64,000 nt of DNA, taken from JAIBAC01 sp046331095 (GTDB lineage: Bacteria; Actinomycetota; Acidimicrobiia; UBA2766). Below the pieces are notes generated by a model that was given only the letters and a program-made list of their open reading frames with translations, had not been told where the DNA came from and did not search any database. Below, in pieces: positions 29,601 to 35,928 of the stretch (the stretch's first letter is position 1; each line of letters opens with the position of its first letter). Location: positions 62,001 through 126,000 of the forward strand of contig JAXLRM010000004.1 of the NCBI GenBank assembly GCA_046331095.1, given 5' to 3'. The translations under genes were made by a program, and so were the position numbers.

Positions 29601-30436
29601 GCGACCCGCCACGTGCCCACGGTGAGGTCGGATCCGCCGAAGCCGGTCAGCCACGCGTCGATCCAGAGGGTCCCGCCCGCGGCCTCGACCGTGCCGTCGT
29701 TGCCGAACTGGCTGCCCGTGTCGCCCAGTTTCGCGGCGCCGGCGCCGGTCTTGCGGATCGTGGCACCGGCCCGGTTGGTGATCTCGGGGATCGTGCTGCC
29801 CGGGCCACGGTACGCGGTGTCGTCGCCGGAGATCGTGAAGGTGCCGGCGTTGTCGAGGTGTGGATGGCGGTCGCCGTCGGAGCGCATGACGATGTCGCCG
29901 TCGCTCCAGGTGAGCGAACCGGCGTTCCTCAGGTGGCGCCCGAGGGTCTTGGCCGCCGGTTGGGAGATCGATGCCGTAACCGTCGACGTGAGGTCCAGGG
30001 TTCCAGATCCTGCGAGTTCTCCTCCCTTCCAGGTGAAGCCGCCGGTCACCGTGAGGGTTCCGGCGCCCGTGAGCGTGCCGCCGTCGATGGTGAGGTCAGT
30101 GAAGAGCGAGTCGTCCTCGATGGCGGCGCCGATCGCGAGCGACCCTCCGCCGATGTAGAGCTTGCCGTTCACCTCAGCGGCCGAGATCGACGTCGTGCCG
30201 GTGGTGAACATCACCGTGTCGCCGCCGCCGATGCACACCACGTCGCCGGTGCCGGGCACCGTGTCGTCGGACCAGTTGAGGGCGTCGTGCCACGAGTCGG
30301 TGCCGGCACCCCTGTCCCACCACGTGTTGCAGTCGTCCACCGGACCCGCTGCGGCAGGCGTCGGGACCGGAAGACCGACAAGTGCCAAGGCGGCCGCCGC
30401 AATCAGAGCGACGGCTGTGAGCGCGCGTCTACCCAT
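17690..30436 (-). CDS. giant 4,248-residue secreted beta-repeat protein
   Basis: One uninterrupted 12.7-kb frame. Residues 1-30 are a signal peptide (MGRRALTAVALIAAAALALV, then PTPAAA). Residues 35-1450 hold four modules, each opening with a Cys pair and a W-rich segment like GRWDTAANWSTDALP (Cys at 36, 452, 632, 1043). Each continues into beta-helix-like strands (GTLTVSGG, AATFTI, NNGTITA) and three close with TPGATDAFTVIDA-type units. Two Calx-beta-like domains follow at about 1453-1556 and 1559-1679 (IVDDDAAP, IVDDDGPSG). An acidic segment and a long beta region follow, with an EF-hand-like DTNGDGLVSGAEDG near 2891. From about 3400 to the end are units of the kind SSDGTFDVAASTTRIG. No LPxTG, S-layer or other anchor is seen. 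Function unknown; adhesin, matrix or lipid-groove protein are guesses. GTG/ATG alternatives further upstream lack a signal peptide. Confidence 0.85.
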   Translation of the reverse strand: MGRRALTAVALIAAAALALVGLPVPTPAAAGPVDDCNTWWDRGAGTDSWHDALNWSDDTVPGTGDVVCIGGGDTVMFTTGTTSISAAEVNGKLYIGGGSLAIGAAIEDDSLFTDLTIDGGTLTGAGTLTVTGGFTWKGGELAGSGTLDLTSTVTASISQPAAKTLGRHLRNAGSLTWSDGDIVMRSDGDRHPHLDNAGTFTISGDDTAYRGPGSTIPEITNRAGATIRKTGAGAAKLGDTGSQFGNDGTVEAAGGTLWIDAWLTGFGGSDLTVGTWRVADNATLKLLAADIVTNSADISLLGPNARFLDQDGADALRHFATNSGTLTLAGGRDLAVPGDLGNNATLKLGAGSVVTVPGDFYAGNGRLEVDVAATTPGQGHGSLTVSGTAYLGGTLAANVVAPFVPAPSDEFTIVDAAALSGPFASIEGGLFVHYDAAAGNAVLGATDPFAGCTTVYIGATSNWHDAANWSGGEIPSGDDSACIPAGVTVNHYSGSSGVNALRVDGTLVMQGGTLTIWGASSNSGTIHLGGDSEIDIHGDYTQAPSGRLEVELYGNVGGHGYGRLVVNGSANLAGTLSSTLVGGFTPGATDAFTVIDAAGIAGTFTAEGTLVPSYDSANGDVVLSLTGGGPACTVTWDGGGGNGRWDTAANWSTDALPSASDVACIPEGATVNHASGDSTVGGVNVRGTLTVSGGTLAIAGESTIAVLNVSGGVLGGAGNVTVGGQFNWTNGTVSGAGTLTVGPAATASISTGNTKYLERHLLNTGSLAWSDGNLILHSGGHLDNAATFTITSGYGAQWFDGGTAPKITNQPGATITKTATTTATLGSSGVEFTNNGTITAAEGTLKLESDVTNVSGTTLDGGTWSVADGATLRLRNANVVTNAADISLLGPGANFLDHNGADALRNLAVNDGELLLAGKNLSLGGNLTNSGALTLKSAQIALAGDFTQTGAPLAGDAGLLEIEVSGPVPGVGFGRIVASGAATVDGRIVSTLANGYTPGPADSFTVIDASSLSGTFAAVEGDLDVDYDVANGDVILGTALSSCTVSWDGSAGDGRWDTAANWSTDNLPGPSDAVCIPEGSAVEHSTGTSSVGAVTAEGAVTVSGGTLSIAGDSTIAQLAVSGGTLDGSGAVAVQDQFAWSGGALAGSGDLRLGSSATGSITNDVTLGRHLVNEGTLTWDSGATSGEIRLVETADATGHLDNLATFDIGTGETAYSASGSSAPRITNRPGATITKTTAGVSSLAANGAVFVNDGTVHANAGLLIVGGAAGSGGSGAWIADANLDFSQGTLDLTGPVTGAGTMFVTGATVGVTGSSAFTPAHITVQGGTLDLDNTPVGGNTTAALTISGGTLAIGSASRLQVGGPFTQSGTGRLEFTIAGTDPGTTHGRLDVSGAATIDGTLAATLADGYTPGAADEFVVIDAATLSGTFASVEGTLSAVYDPPNGTVTLRAGVPPVPPTVTISPQSTPEAVGTFQVQVQGIGGTVPVTVPFQVTAGTAQATLDYSTASTPATVTVNPDSSAFVAVTITADTIDEDDETFTVTAGEATAAMTIVDDDAAPMAVIDGISITEGDGGTVDAALAVRLVDPVLGLLPQESAKVVTVAASTHDGTALAGPDYVEAAGDVVFAPGETTKIFAVPIVGDEIDEDDEQFSATITAAGNVTVPEGESATVTIVDDDGPSGSGTVAEQLETGGSQLFDVLDDWGAEYDLDRNTTSPFELPGLTDELAGLYEPQDDLDRLDSPFSGLDDDLDVLCGQLEAQGVTIDWVAGGACGHPAPPTAADIIQVRYTATLADLAESLGFTGDEFNDDATGFLDGLASNLGLDADFDSSADLVVTLVVGVDTTGFYVADESGLRLDVDATTTVGGTGSVAGVAGLDVTGPVAVDVSVILAANGGPARLRAADLAAAPASYLRPAAEGTVDAHLDATLDPLALGWDSTFTLSVDPQFQTDIDIAASLEGTLTLPGLTDAANTALIDMVGAYDNGVWTLSGTGEAGHDYAWAGFGVADLAFGATLAPDRFDGSATANLDADLGAAGGAVTVGLAGSFDHTRVQTTGHVAVDELTLPIAYLGGVTLDATVDGDVATGTATGSVAVNAATVVLFPETAPPGTVPAGSARADAVTGTLDSTGNLSLHAGTVTGSIAGAIDFTISDVDLHLGPAATGPVFTAATATGALRGLDGLGVTFTDLALERDGTFGASGVEVTSAGLLQTIGLGGIVPFDVTGVSLNFPDWGNLDTFEVTVTGSVDFTAMAGLPFTPVLGIGGAAVTPSSPTEDNTFTFSIAVDSLSEGKVRPWDLGPITLGFDDLRVGDVTLGAQLTLGAYQNGAWVNDACGSLSVLGGLDDIRGEAAIDVCGSLGITPAGASLDLDGTFSLSASLGDNVSFEGAELDFGLGIAVDGQWRFTITGPTFTGAGVDRVEIAFGEFMRVVGTNVGINFAPAPGQPLVTFGGRPCEADEDPPCDGSARVEFDEDFDALAGWGGEVGNFAIGADLVPRVLPGFFFNLDVPDDEHFGLPDWLPLRIDDFGIRFPNVDLTDIPPEGIPLTDLAGFVITFSGGIEANDTWPISASVDGLEVDLGKLARGEFPITNLTGAKMGVEPFELVPGFEVGGGLELKTISVDGDPAPGEQPETVFYGRVFGQFEYEGMGAGIDLVVTQYGPILAQVLVPLAIPLDGGLLGGVMLSGVEGGLAFGGPAFPDPQRPMEILHDPAFETDFPINDDTIREKVEPAVQTGSFTWDDGFTMALSGKLTHAMAPGIVTGDVTLGMNVGLIPGRQGVKFIGSGNIAAWGMDFAGAALLMDLSEPLEPKFDFAFETPQPGNPLGFLLPAHATLEASLDTKGILPGFGLGVATFVQRAASGSLEVGQDFFDASLGALATGLQGDHERPLARLLLDTNGDGLVSGAEDGQVVTREFLTSRAIALMGGGALPADPAAAGRAARMFVADLLNTGSDLVDDFDLSAVFTHADYVAFAQQLGAGGEAIAALFGVVRDAVREAGAGFWSQFDPSFHLRGMLQPVILGIPFGEPQHEVEAIITKDGLGFGFDTSIADIGTQLCGMVIPVIGGAACELMSLGFEDHLGMTFELPIGGVIEGLFGGSGVPTIDPWSGAWAIELRGGLRWLDFEVGQMTGLVIAADNPALVDAHVQKLWEDPNASVDPNRIPIRTEQHYLDIVGHGGILLTGRLLLPELLTDPLGLLSTLNLQVPADIADMPDWVSAIADHLGRTTSPTSVQLFVPGFGDVFRYDFGAVERISPIGVGNALADAFNDISAAAYLEGVFDGTLLSVPFGRAVVTSSDQKTQVRGELPLIGLSTRFDLDVEPTLGRDGTVDLPRATATTSIDAADVDDVLARLGLPPIIGGVAGADATFRAVSPGYDPSSADPLLRKGGIELGTRLDIEGLVDDAAFRIAVTPPSGGGLPDLVGHAEVAQIGPLGGVTISDASIDVVQTDGHLGVGVDGRADILGAAARVHGTLNPDLTGSLAVTFDGGGPTLAGFDISTGFVLGLTRSGGTLVATLSFDGTVGFPSWLSAATGKGSAHATGTIASDGTIDISLDISSLSLFGFTLRDGTFRVVGNAGAVRMVVDTGMSFLGANLDVDGNLAIGSGGPTGTLTVALQSGRSLAFGPVAVRGSLSLVVGTTSASLAATGAADIPGVATGVGISGSISSAGTGNLALTASSLGIKGFNVTRLTTGNPRPPLATITRTVLATSMTVDARFNFLGSSLDVDGALVLAAAGPTGSLALTLNGSPNIPFGGWRFEGGVTMAFTPTTAAIAVNSRVDVPGIADNLALSGSLDTTLRGSLTVSAGSLRLGPPGSALSISGTFTLSRLGSPAVISFTATDVTLAWAGVTSFSVNTFSIGTDGHFDASVTAKTVTVSQFSLALPSFNLHVGANGTGIQLQVGPSSLTITNLGTLTVPGVNIDTTGEFSLTLASTHLDLRALDLDGRLIFERQGGVFRLRVTGTTRFNKPTVAIPGLATLTVDAFTISSDGTFDVAASTTRIGPDALSIRNASIRVRKTGASLSTLGVRVNGGRLYLPVGDPIDLPNFTIDGDAEWSYTFTATGINLGPALQTTNDPSFTLSLSGGVLGLSLNSPIGIDVLAGSIGMSLRTLTVASDGRFEGSVRGRLAALGYVFAQATYDVSLDNGVVRMAIPASDPVTVDLGPVDGSVSGSVYSDGTFSFDGTAAVDLTLFTVGLKGTATVRFRTDRLTGSFTGQACAGVCIDVVGGSINRNGVLRLVIAGIVYRIQLFAPPQ
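26725..29800 (-). repeat. diverged DNA repeats encoding the N-terminal modules of the giant protein
   Basis: Corresponding segments recur between modules. The 25 bp at 26732-26756 are identical to 27983-28007, with a weaker third copy near 29748-29785. The W-rich Cys module at 27220-27330 matches 28430-28545. The segment at 27700-27800 (SLLGPGANFLDHNGADALR) matches 29480-29570 (SLLGPNARFLDQDGADALR). The pattern indicates module duplication followed by divergence, with some stretches kept nearly identical, perhaps by gene conversion. Confidence 0.75.
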
Positions 30437-30605
30437 GACGATCCTCCGGGGCAGGAAGGGAACCGGCGTCGGCCTGTGAGTCGGGCTCGGGCAGTGAGGG
30501 GTCGGCCGTGCCGTCGAAGAGGCGCGCCAGCGCGCTTTGTTCGGATTGTGGTTCCTCGGCCCCTGTGTCCCCGTGCGTCCCCATGGAACCGACTCTGCAC
30601 CACGC

Positions 30606-30638
30606 CACTTGCGGTTCACTTGCGATCGACGCGATGAT
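30606..30638 (+). promoter_or_regulatory. candidate SARP binding site: 11-bp-period direct repeat plus -10 box
   Basis: CACTTGCG occurs at 30606-30613 and again at 30617-30624, a period of exactly 11 bp. GATGAT (30633-30638) lies 8 bp after the second copy. SARP regulators are known to bind direct repeats with 11-bp spacing whose last copy is 8 bp from the -10 element. The site lies in the 230-bp gap between the giant gene and the SARP gene, so autoregulation, and possibly control of the giant gene, is inferred. Confidence 0.6.
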
Positions 30639-30666
30639 TGACGCTCCGACGCTGGGACCAGCTCCG

Positions 30667-33600
30667 ATGGACGTGCGGATCCTCGGGTCGCTCGAGGCGA
30701 CCGTGAACGGCCGGACGGTCGACCTCGGCTTGCGGCAGGCCCGGGTCCTCGTAGCGGCCCTCGCCCTGCAACCCAACACCCCTGTACACAACGCACGGCT
30801 GGCCGAGGCGTTGTGGCCCGCCGGCCCACCTGCGCGTTGGGAAGCCACCGTGCAGAGCCACGTGTCGCGACTGCGGCGCGCCCTGGAGCCGGACCGGCCG
30901 CCGCGGACGCCGTCGCGGCGGATCCGCACCCACGGCGACGCGTACTCCCTCCAGGTCGCCGAGGACGAGCTCGACTCTCTCCGCTTCGAGCGCCTCGCCA
31001 CCGAGGGCCGCGCGGCTCTCGCCCGCGAGGACCACGCGCGCGCCGACGAGCTCCTCGGTCGGGCTCTGCACGAATGGCGCGGGCCCGTACTCGCCGACCT
31101 CGGTGACCCCAGCATCCTCGGACCCGCCGTGGTCCGGCTCGAGGAGATGCGGCTGCTCGCAGCCGAGGAGTGTGCCGAGGCGGCGATCGCGTTGGGCGAG
31201 CATCGCCGTGCCGTACTCGAGCTCGAGACGCTGATCGCCGCCGACCCGCTGCGAGAGCGGAGCTGGGAGCTGCTCCTGCTGTCCTTGTATCGCAGCGGCC
31301 GCCAATCCGAGGCGCTGCGCAGGTACCGGGAGGTGCGGACACTCCTGGTCGAGGAGCTGGGGGTGGAGCCCGGGCCGGCGCTGTCGGCGATCGAGGGCGC
31401 GATCCTGCGCCAGGCCGAGGAGCTGGCACCCAAGCCGGAGCTCGCGACGGCTGCCGCGGTGACGGTCGACGTGGCGCCTCCGGTGTGGCTGCAGGCGCCC
31501 GCCGACACATTCGTGGGCCGCGGAGACGAGCTCGCCTCGATCCGACGGGCCTACGAGTCGGCCGTGGGCGGTGACCGGCGGTTCGCCCTAGTGGAGGGCG
31601 AACCAGGTATCGGCAAGACCCGCCTCTTGCGCGAAGCGTGTCGCGATCTGCGCGACCGCGGGGTCCTGGTCGTGGGCGGGAGATGCGCCGAGGAACCCTT
31701 GCACGTCCTGGAGCCGTTCGCAGAGGCGGTCGAGCGCGTGGCGCTGGCACAGAGCGACCGGCTGGCACGGGATGCTCCCGGGGACGTGGCGGCGCTCGCG
31801 GGTCTGGTCCCGGAGCTCTCACGCCACGCGCCGCCGCCGCCCGCCGCAGACGCCGATGCCCACCGGTACATGCTGTTCCGGGCAGTCAGCAAACTGCTCG
31901 ACTCCGGGGTACGCGAGCGACCCGTCGTGCTCGTCCTCGACGATCTGCACTGGGCGGCAGGCCCCGCGTTGAGACTGCTCTCGCATGTCGTGCGCGACGA
32001 CGACAGGGGGTCCCTCCTCGTGCTCGGTGCCGCGCGTGACACCGAACCGAACCCGGGCTTGGCCGCGCTCTTGGCGGACCTCAACAGCGAGCGGCGACTC
32101 GACCGGATCAAGCTCGCCGGTCTCGGCCCCGACGAGGTCCGCACGCTGGCGTCGGCACGTGGTGCCGACGTCGCTGCCGCGAACCTGTTCTCGATGACCG
32201 AGGGCAACCCGTTCTACGTCGAGGAGCTCGTCCGTCACGTGGCCGAGAGTGGCGGCGTGCTCGACGCGGGGACGCTGCCGGATTCGGTGCGCGACACGAT
32301 CGCGCGGCGGCTGCTGCGGCTGCCCGAGAACGTGCGCCGCATCCTGGGGTTCGCGGCCGTCGCGGTCGGCGAGTTCCGCCTCGACGTCGTCGCGCTCGCA
32401 GCCGGGGTCGGAATCGAGGAAGCCGACGACGCCCTGGCGGTGGCGGTGCGCGCGGGGGCGGTTCGCGAACTGCCCGCGCGCGCGGGTGCCTACCGCTTCG
32501 CCCATGCGCTCATCCGTGCGGTACTACGCGAGGCACTCGGCGCCGCCCGCCGGGCGCGGGCGCACCGCCGCCTCGGCGAGGTCCTCGCCGACCTGGGTGG
32601 GGGCGAGAGCGAGGTCGCCCACCACCTTCTGGCGGCGGCCGAGGACAACAGCGACGTGGGTCCGGGCGTGTACGCCTCCCTCGGTGCCGCAGCGACGGCA
32701 GTCCAGCGTTTCGCGTACGACGATGCGGTCACGGTGCTGCAGACGGCTTGGGACACCTTGGGTTCCCAGACGTCGCCGGATGCGCACCTCGTGTGCCGGG
32801 TCGCGGTCGCGCTCGCAGACGCCCTGCGACGATCCGGTACCTACGAGGAGCGGGCAACGCTGCTCGAGGACGCCTGGCGTCATGCGGCAGTCACCGGCGA
32901 CGCGGAGCTCGCAGCCGAGGTCGTGATCGAAGGCTGCGCCGGCACCGTCGATCCCGCCGCCGCGTGGATCACCCGTGCCGAGGCGACGGTCGACCGCCTC
33001 GATGAGACGTCACCGCGGCGCGTGCTGCTCACGGCGCTGTTGAGCTACGCGTGGTCCTCCGAGCCGGGCGACCGAGCCCGGCGCATGGCCGAGTGGGCGC
33101 TTGCCCGGGCTCCCGCGCTGGAGCCGTCCGAACGGCGAGCGGTGATGGAGTTCGCGTTCCTGGCCGTGCTGGCGTCGAGCCCGATCGAGCGCGTCGTCGA
33201 CCTTGCGCGCACCGGTCTGGCCGCGGCCCGAGTCGGCGGCAGCGTGTTCGAGCTGATCGAGGCGCTCAGCGTCGTGCGCATCGCCTACTTGGCCTCCGGG
33301 GACATCGCCGCGTCCGATGAGGTCGCCCGCGAGTACGAGGACCGGGTGCGGATGGTGCGGGCGCCGCGGTTCATGGCTGGTGTCGAGCAGCGCCGCGGGA
33401 TGCGGGCGTTGCTCGCCGGCAGATTCGTGGAGGCCGAAGCCCACGGCGCCGAGGCAGTCTCGCTGCAGCCGCTCCCGGAGTTCGTCGAGGGATACGCCGC
33501 CCAGATCTTCGCGCTGCGCCTCGAGCAGGGCCGCCTCGGCGAGGTACGGGATGCGGTCGAGTCATTCGCCGCCGCTGATCAGAGGCCGGCTTGGACCATC

Positions 33601-34158
33601 GGGTACAGCACCCTGCTCGCCGAGCTGGGGGAGCTCGACGCGGCCGCGGAGGTACTGCGCCCCTTCGTCGAGAGCGGCTTCGACAACGTTTCGCACGACG
33701 AGCTCTTCTTCCTCGGCCTGACCGTCGCGGCGAACACCGCGGTGCGCGTCGGCGACCGCGACGCCGCCCTGGTCCTGTACGACCTGCTCGCACCTCACGG
33801 GTCGCGGGTCGTCGTGGCGGCGCAGGGGGCGCTCTGTTGGGGTTCGATACAGCGCTTCCTCGGGCCGTTGAGCGCGCTCCTCGGGGACAGCGAGCGTGCT
33901 TCGATGCACTTCGAGGCGGCGATGTCGGTGCACGAACGACTCGGCGCGCGGCCCTTCCTGGCGCGCGACCGTCTCGCGTACGCCGACCTGCTCGGGTCGG
34001 TCGGCGGGGACCCGGTGCGCATCGGGGAGCTCACGCGGACGGGCCTTGCGCTCGCCTCCCAGCTCGGGATGAACGCGGTCCTGGAGCGGCACGCGCGGCT
34101 CGGCGGCGACGCCGCGCCTCTCGCAGAGACCGTCGCGAGTGCCGTCCTCGAGCGCTGA
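30667..34158 (+). CDS. SARP/AfsR-type transcriptional regulator with AAA ATPase and TPR region
   Basis: From ATG 30667 (MDVRILGSLEATVNGRTVDL) the protein has 1,163 residues. A winged-helix DNA-binding domain covers about 1-95 (VQSHVSRLRRAL is the recognition-helix segment). A bacterial transcriptional activation domain runs to about 255 (ELETLIAADPLRERSWELLL is typical). The AAA ATPase has Walker A VEGEPGIGKTRLL near 310 and Walker B VVLVLDDLHWA near 420. The rest is helical TPR-like repeats. Such proteins activate adjacent genes in response to a signal sensed by the C-terminal region. In-frame starts at 30640 or 30583 are possible but lie within or before the predicted promoter. Confidence 0.9.
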   Translation: MDVRILGSLEATVNGRTVDLGLRQARVLVAALALQPNTPVHNARLAEALWPAGPPARWEATVQSHVSRLRRALEPDRPPRTPSRRIRTHGDAYSLQVAEDELDSLRFERLATEGRAALAREDHARADELLGRALHEWRGPVLADLGDPSILGPAVVRLEEMRLLAAEECAEAAIALGEHRRAVLELETLIAADPLRERSWELLLLSLYRSGRQSEALRRYREVRTLLVEELGVEPGPALSAIEGAILRQAEELAPKPELATAAAVTVDVAPPVWLQAPADTFVGRGDELASIRRAYESAVGGDRRFALVEGEPGIGKTRLLREACRDLRDRGVLVVGGRCAEEPLHVLEPFAEAVERVALAQSDRLARDAPGDVAALAGLVPELSRHAPPPPAADADAHRYMLFRAVSKLLDSGVRERPVVLVLDDLHWAAGPALRLLSHVVRDDDRGSLLVLGAARDTEPNPGLAALLADLNSERRLDRIKLAGLGPDEVRTLASARGADVAAANLFSMTEGNPFYVEELVRHVAESGGVLDAGTLPDSVRDTIARRLLRLPENVRRILGFAAVAVGEFRLDVVALAAGVGIEEADDALAVAVRAGAVRELPARAGAYRFAHALIRAVLREALGAARRARAHRRLGEVLADLGGGESEVAHHLLAAAEDNSDVGPGVYASLGAAATAVQRFAYDDAVTVLQTAWDTLGSQTSPDAHLVCRVAVALADALRRSGTYEERATLLEDAWRHAAVTGDAELAAEVVIEGCAGTVDPAAAWITRAEATVDRLDETSPRRVLLTALLSYAWSSEPGDRARRMAEWALARAPALEPSERRAVMEFAFLAVLASSPIERVVDLARTGLAAARVGGSVFELIEALSVVRIAYLASGDIAASDEVAREYEDRVRMVRAPRFMAGVEQRRGMRALLAGRFVEAEAHGAEAVSLQPLPEFVEGYAAQIFALRLEQGRLGEVRDAVESFAAADQRPAWTIGYSTLLAELGELDAAAEVLRPFVESGFDNVSHDELFFLGLTVAANTAVRVGDRDAALVLYDLLAPHGSRVVVAAQGALCWGSIQRFLGPLSALLGDSERASMHFEAAMSVHERLGARPFLARDRLAYADLLGSVGGDPVRIGELTRTGLALASQLGMNAVLERHARLGGDAAPLAETVASAVLER

Positions 34159-34166
34159 CGGGCCGA

Positions 34167-35849
34167 TCACGACGGGGCGGATGCCTCGGCTACACGCGAT
34201 GCGCGGCGTTCGGCGAGCACGGCGCCGATCGCGGGGACGAGCACCACGGTCACGGCGAGGGCCGACGCCCACGTGATGATCAGGATCGGGGTGCCGATCG
34301 GGCCCAAGAGGTTCTCGTACCAGGTCAGCCACGTGCCGAGCGCGTAGCCGGTCGCCATCGAGACGCCGAGGAACAGCACGGTGCCGATGGCGACGGCGCC
34401 AAGGCGGGCACGCATCCGCGGACCCCGCAGCGTGAGGAGCCACGACGTGAAGAACATGAAGAGGAACACACGTAGCGACAGGGGCACGATCTTGAACAGT
34501 CCGCCGCGTCCGGAGACGAGGGGGAGCAACGTGACGACGAGAAGAACGCCGCTGACCAGCACCCAGACGGTGCCCTTGCGGGCGTTGTAGACGTCCTCCT
34601 GTTCCGGTGCCCAGGGCCGGTTGAAGGCCCGTTGCGCCACGACCATCAGGAGGGGCAGGAACGGCACGATCGTGAGCAACGCCAGCCCCCACCAGTTGGC
34701 GCTGTGCTGGCCCGGCGCCACCGTCTTGTTCAGCATCGCCGCCGCCGTATCGTCCCCACGTAGGAACAACAGGTTGGTCAGGACCCCGGAGAAGCTGGTC
34801 TGGGCCCGACGCAGGGGTGCCAAGAGTGCGACGAGGGTCACCGACGCGGGCAGGAGAACCATGAACGCGGTCAGGGCGAGTGCCGCGGCGAGGTTGCCGC
34901 CGTCGACGTCGCGGTAGCGCTGGTACACCTTCCAACCCAGGGTGCGCGACATCCGCGGGAACCCGGAACCGGCCGCCCACTTGAAGGCGGCCTGCACCAC
35001 ACCCGGGCTGAAGCGCACCCAGTGCTCGGCCCGTCGTTGTGGCACCTGCCCCGGCCGGCGGTCGCGGCGGCGCAGTATCGGTTCGTGACCGCGACGCTCC
35101 ATCCAAGCGGCCGTCATGCACGGCGCCGCCATGGTCACCAGCGCGAAGACGTAGAAGAGGACACCGAGCATCAGGGCGACCCCGAACGCACCGAACGCGA
35201 AGTGGAGTGCTCCCAGGAGCGGAGCGAAGGTGAGCCGAGCGGACACGACCACGAGCGCGGTGCAGCCTCCGGCGAACACCGCTCCCGCGAGGGCAGCGCT
35301 CCATCTCGGCCTCCGCCTCGGGAGCCAGAGGGCCGTGACGAAGTAGAACACGGTCGCCTGCCCGAACGCCGAGAGCGCGGCCAGAGGCGGTGGCGGCTGG
35401 AAGCGAACCGTCGTCGACGCCGGCAGGAAGGCGACCAACACGAACCCGCCGGCGAAGACGAACCACGCCAGGCCGCGCCAGATCGACGCCCGCGGGGCGT
35501 CGGGGTGGTGGCCCGAGATCGCGCGGTCGTAGGCGACCATCACGACCGAGATCGTGCTGCCACCCCCGAAGAGGAACGTCACAGCTCCGAGCAGAGCGCC
35601 GGCGGTTGCGGTGTCCGCGGTCGGTGTGAGCGCCTCGGCGAGGATCGCGGCACTCGGCCTGCCGAGCGACATGCGCTTCACGAAGAACGTCGCCAGCGAC
35701 CCGTTCTCGCCGAGGAGACGCTGCAGGGCGGCGAACGCGACGATCAGGACGGGCAGCACGACGATCAGGAGGCCCACCGCGAGGATCAATGCAGACACGA
35801 AGCCGTCGGCGCTGCGGAAACGGCGCCAGGACGCGCCCACGAGCTGCAT
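34167..35849 (-). CDS. double YihY/BrkB-like membrane protein
   Basis: A 560-residue polytopic protein with about 11-12 hydrophobic helices. The second half begins GWKVYQRYRDVDGGNLAAALALTAFM, the normal N-terminus of a YihY/virulence-factor-BrkB protein, and carries a full set of helices to the end. The first half (WRRFRSADGFVSALILAVGLL) looks like a diverged second copy, and the two are joined by a charged linker (RRGHEPILRRRDRRPGQ). Family members usually have about 280-300 residues and unproven function. It converges on the SARP gene with an 8-bp gap. Confidence 0.8.
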   Translation of the reverse strand: MQLVGASWRRFRSADGFVSALILAVGLLIVVLPVLIVAFAALQRLLGENGSLATFFVKRMSLGRPSAAILAEALTPTADTATAGALLGAVTFLFGGGSTISVVMVAYDRAISGHHPDAPRASIWRGLAWFVFAGGFVLVAFLPASTTVRFQPPPPLAALSAFGQATVFYFVTALWLPRRRPRWSAALAGAVFAGGCTALVVVSARLTFAPLLGALHFAFGAFGVALMLGVLFYVFALVTMAAPCMTAAWMERRGHEPILRRRDRRPGQVPQRRAEHWVRFSPGVVQAAFKWAAGSGFPRMSRTLGWKVYQRYRDVDGGNLAAALALTAFMVLLPASVTLVALLAPLRRAQTSFSGVLTNLLFLRGDDTAAAMLNKTVAPGQHSANWWGLALLTIVPFLPLLMVVAQRAFNRPWAPEQEDVYNARKGTVWVLVSGVLLVVTLLPLVSGRGGLFKIVPLSLRVFLFMFFTSWLLTLRGPRMRARLGAVAIGTVLFLGVSMATGYALGTWLTWYENLLGPIGTPILIITWASALAVTVVLVPAIGAVLAERRASRVAEASAPS

Positions 35850-35928
35850 GGCATGGTTCTACTCGCTCGGCGAGGCGCCCCTCGTGAGCGATGAACCCCG
35901 GCGCCCCGACGCGGAGTTGGGGCTCGAG

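Noticed and set aside
28157..30637. 826-codon plus-strand open frame opposite the giant gene
   Set aside because: Antisense shadow of the repeated modules with no signal, domain or start context.
30437..31822. Upstream extension of the giant protein frame by about 460 codons
   Set aside because: It runs antisense through the SARP gene, is Arg/Pro/Ala-rich frame shadow, and the true start at 30436 has a clean signal peptide.
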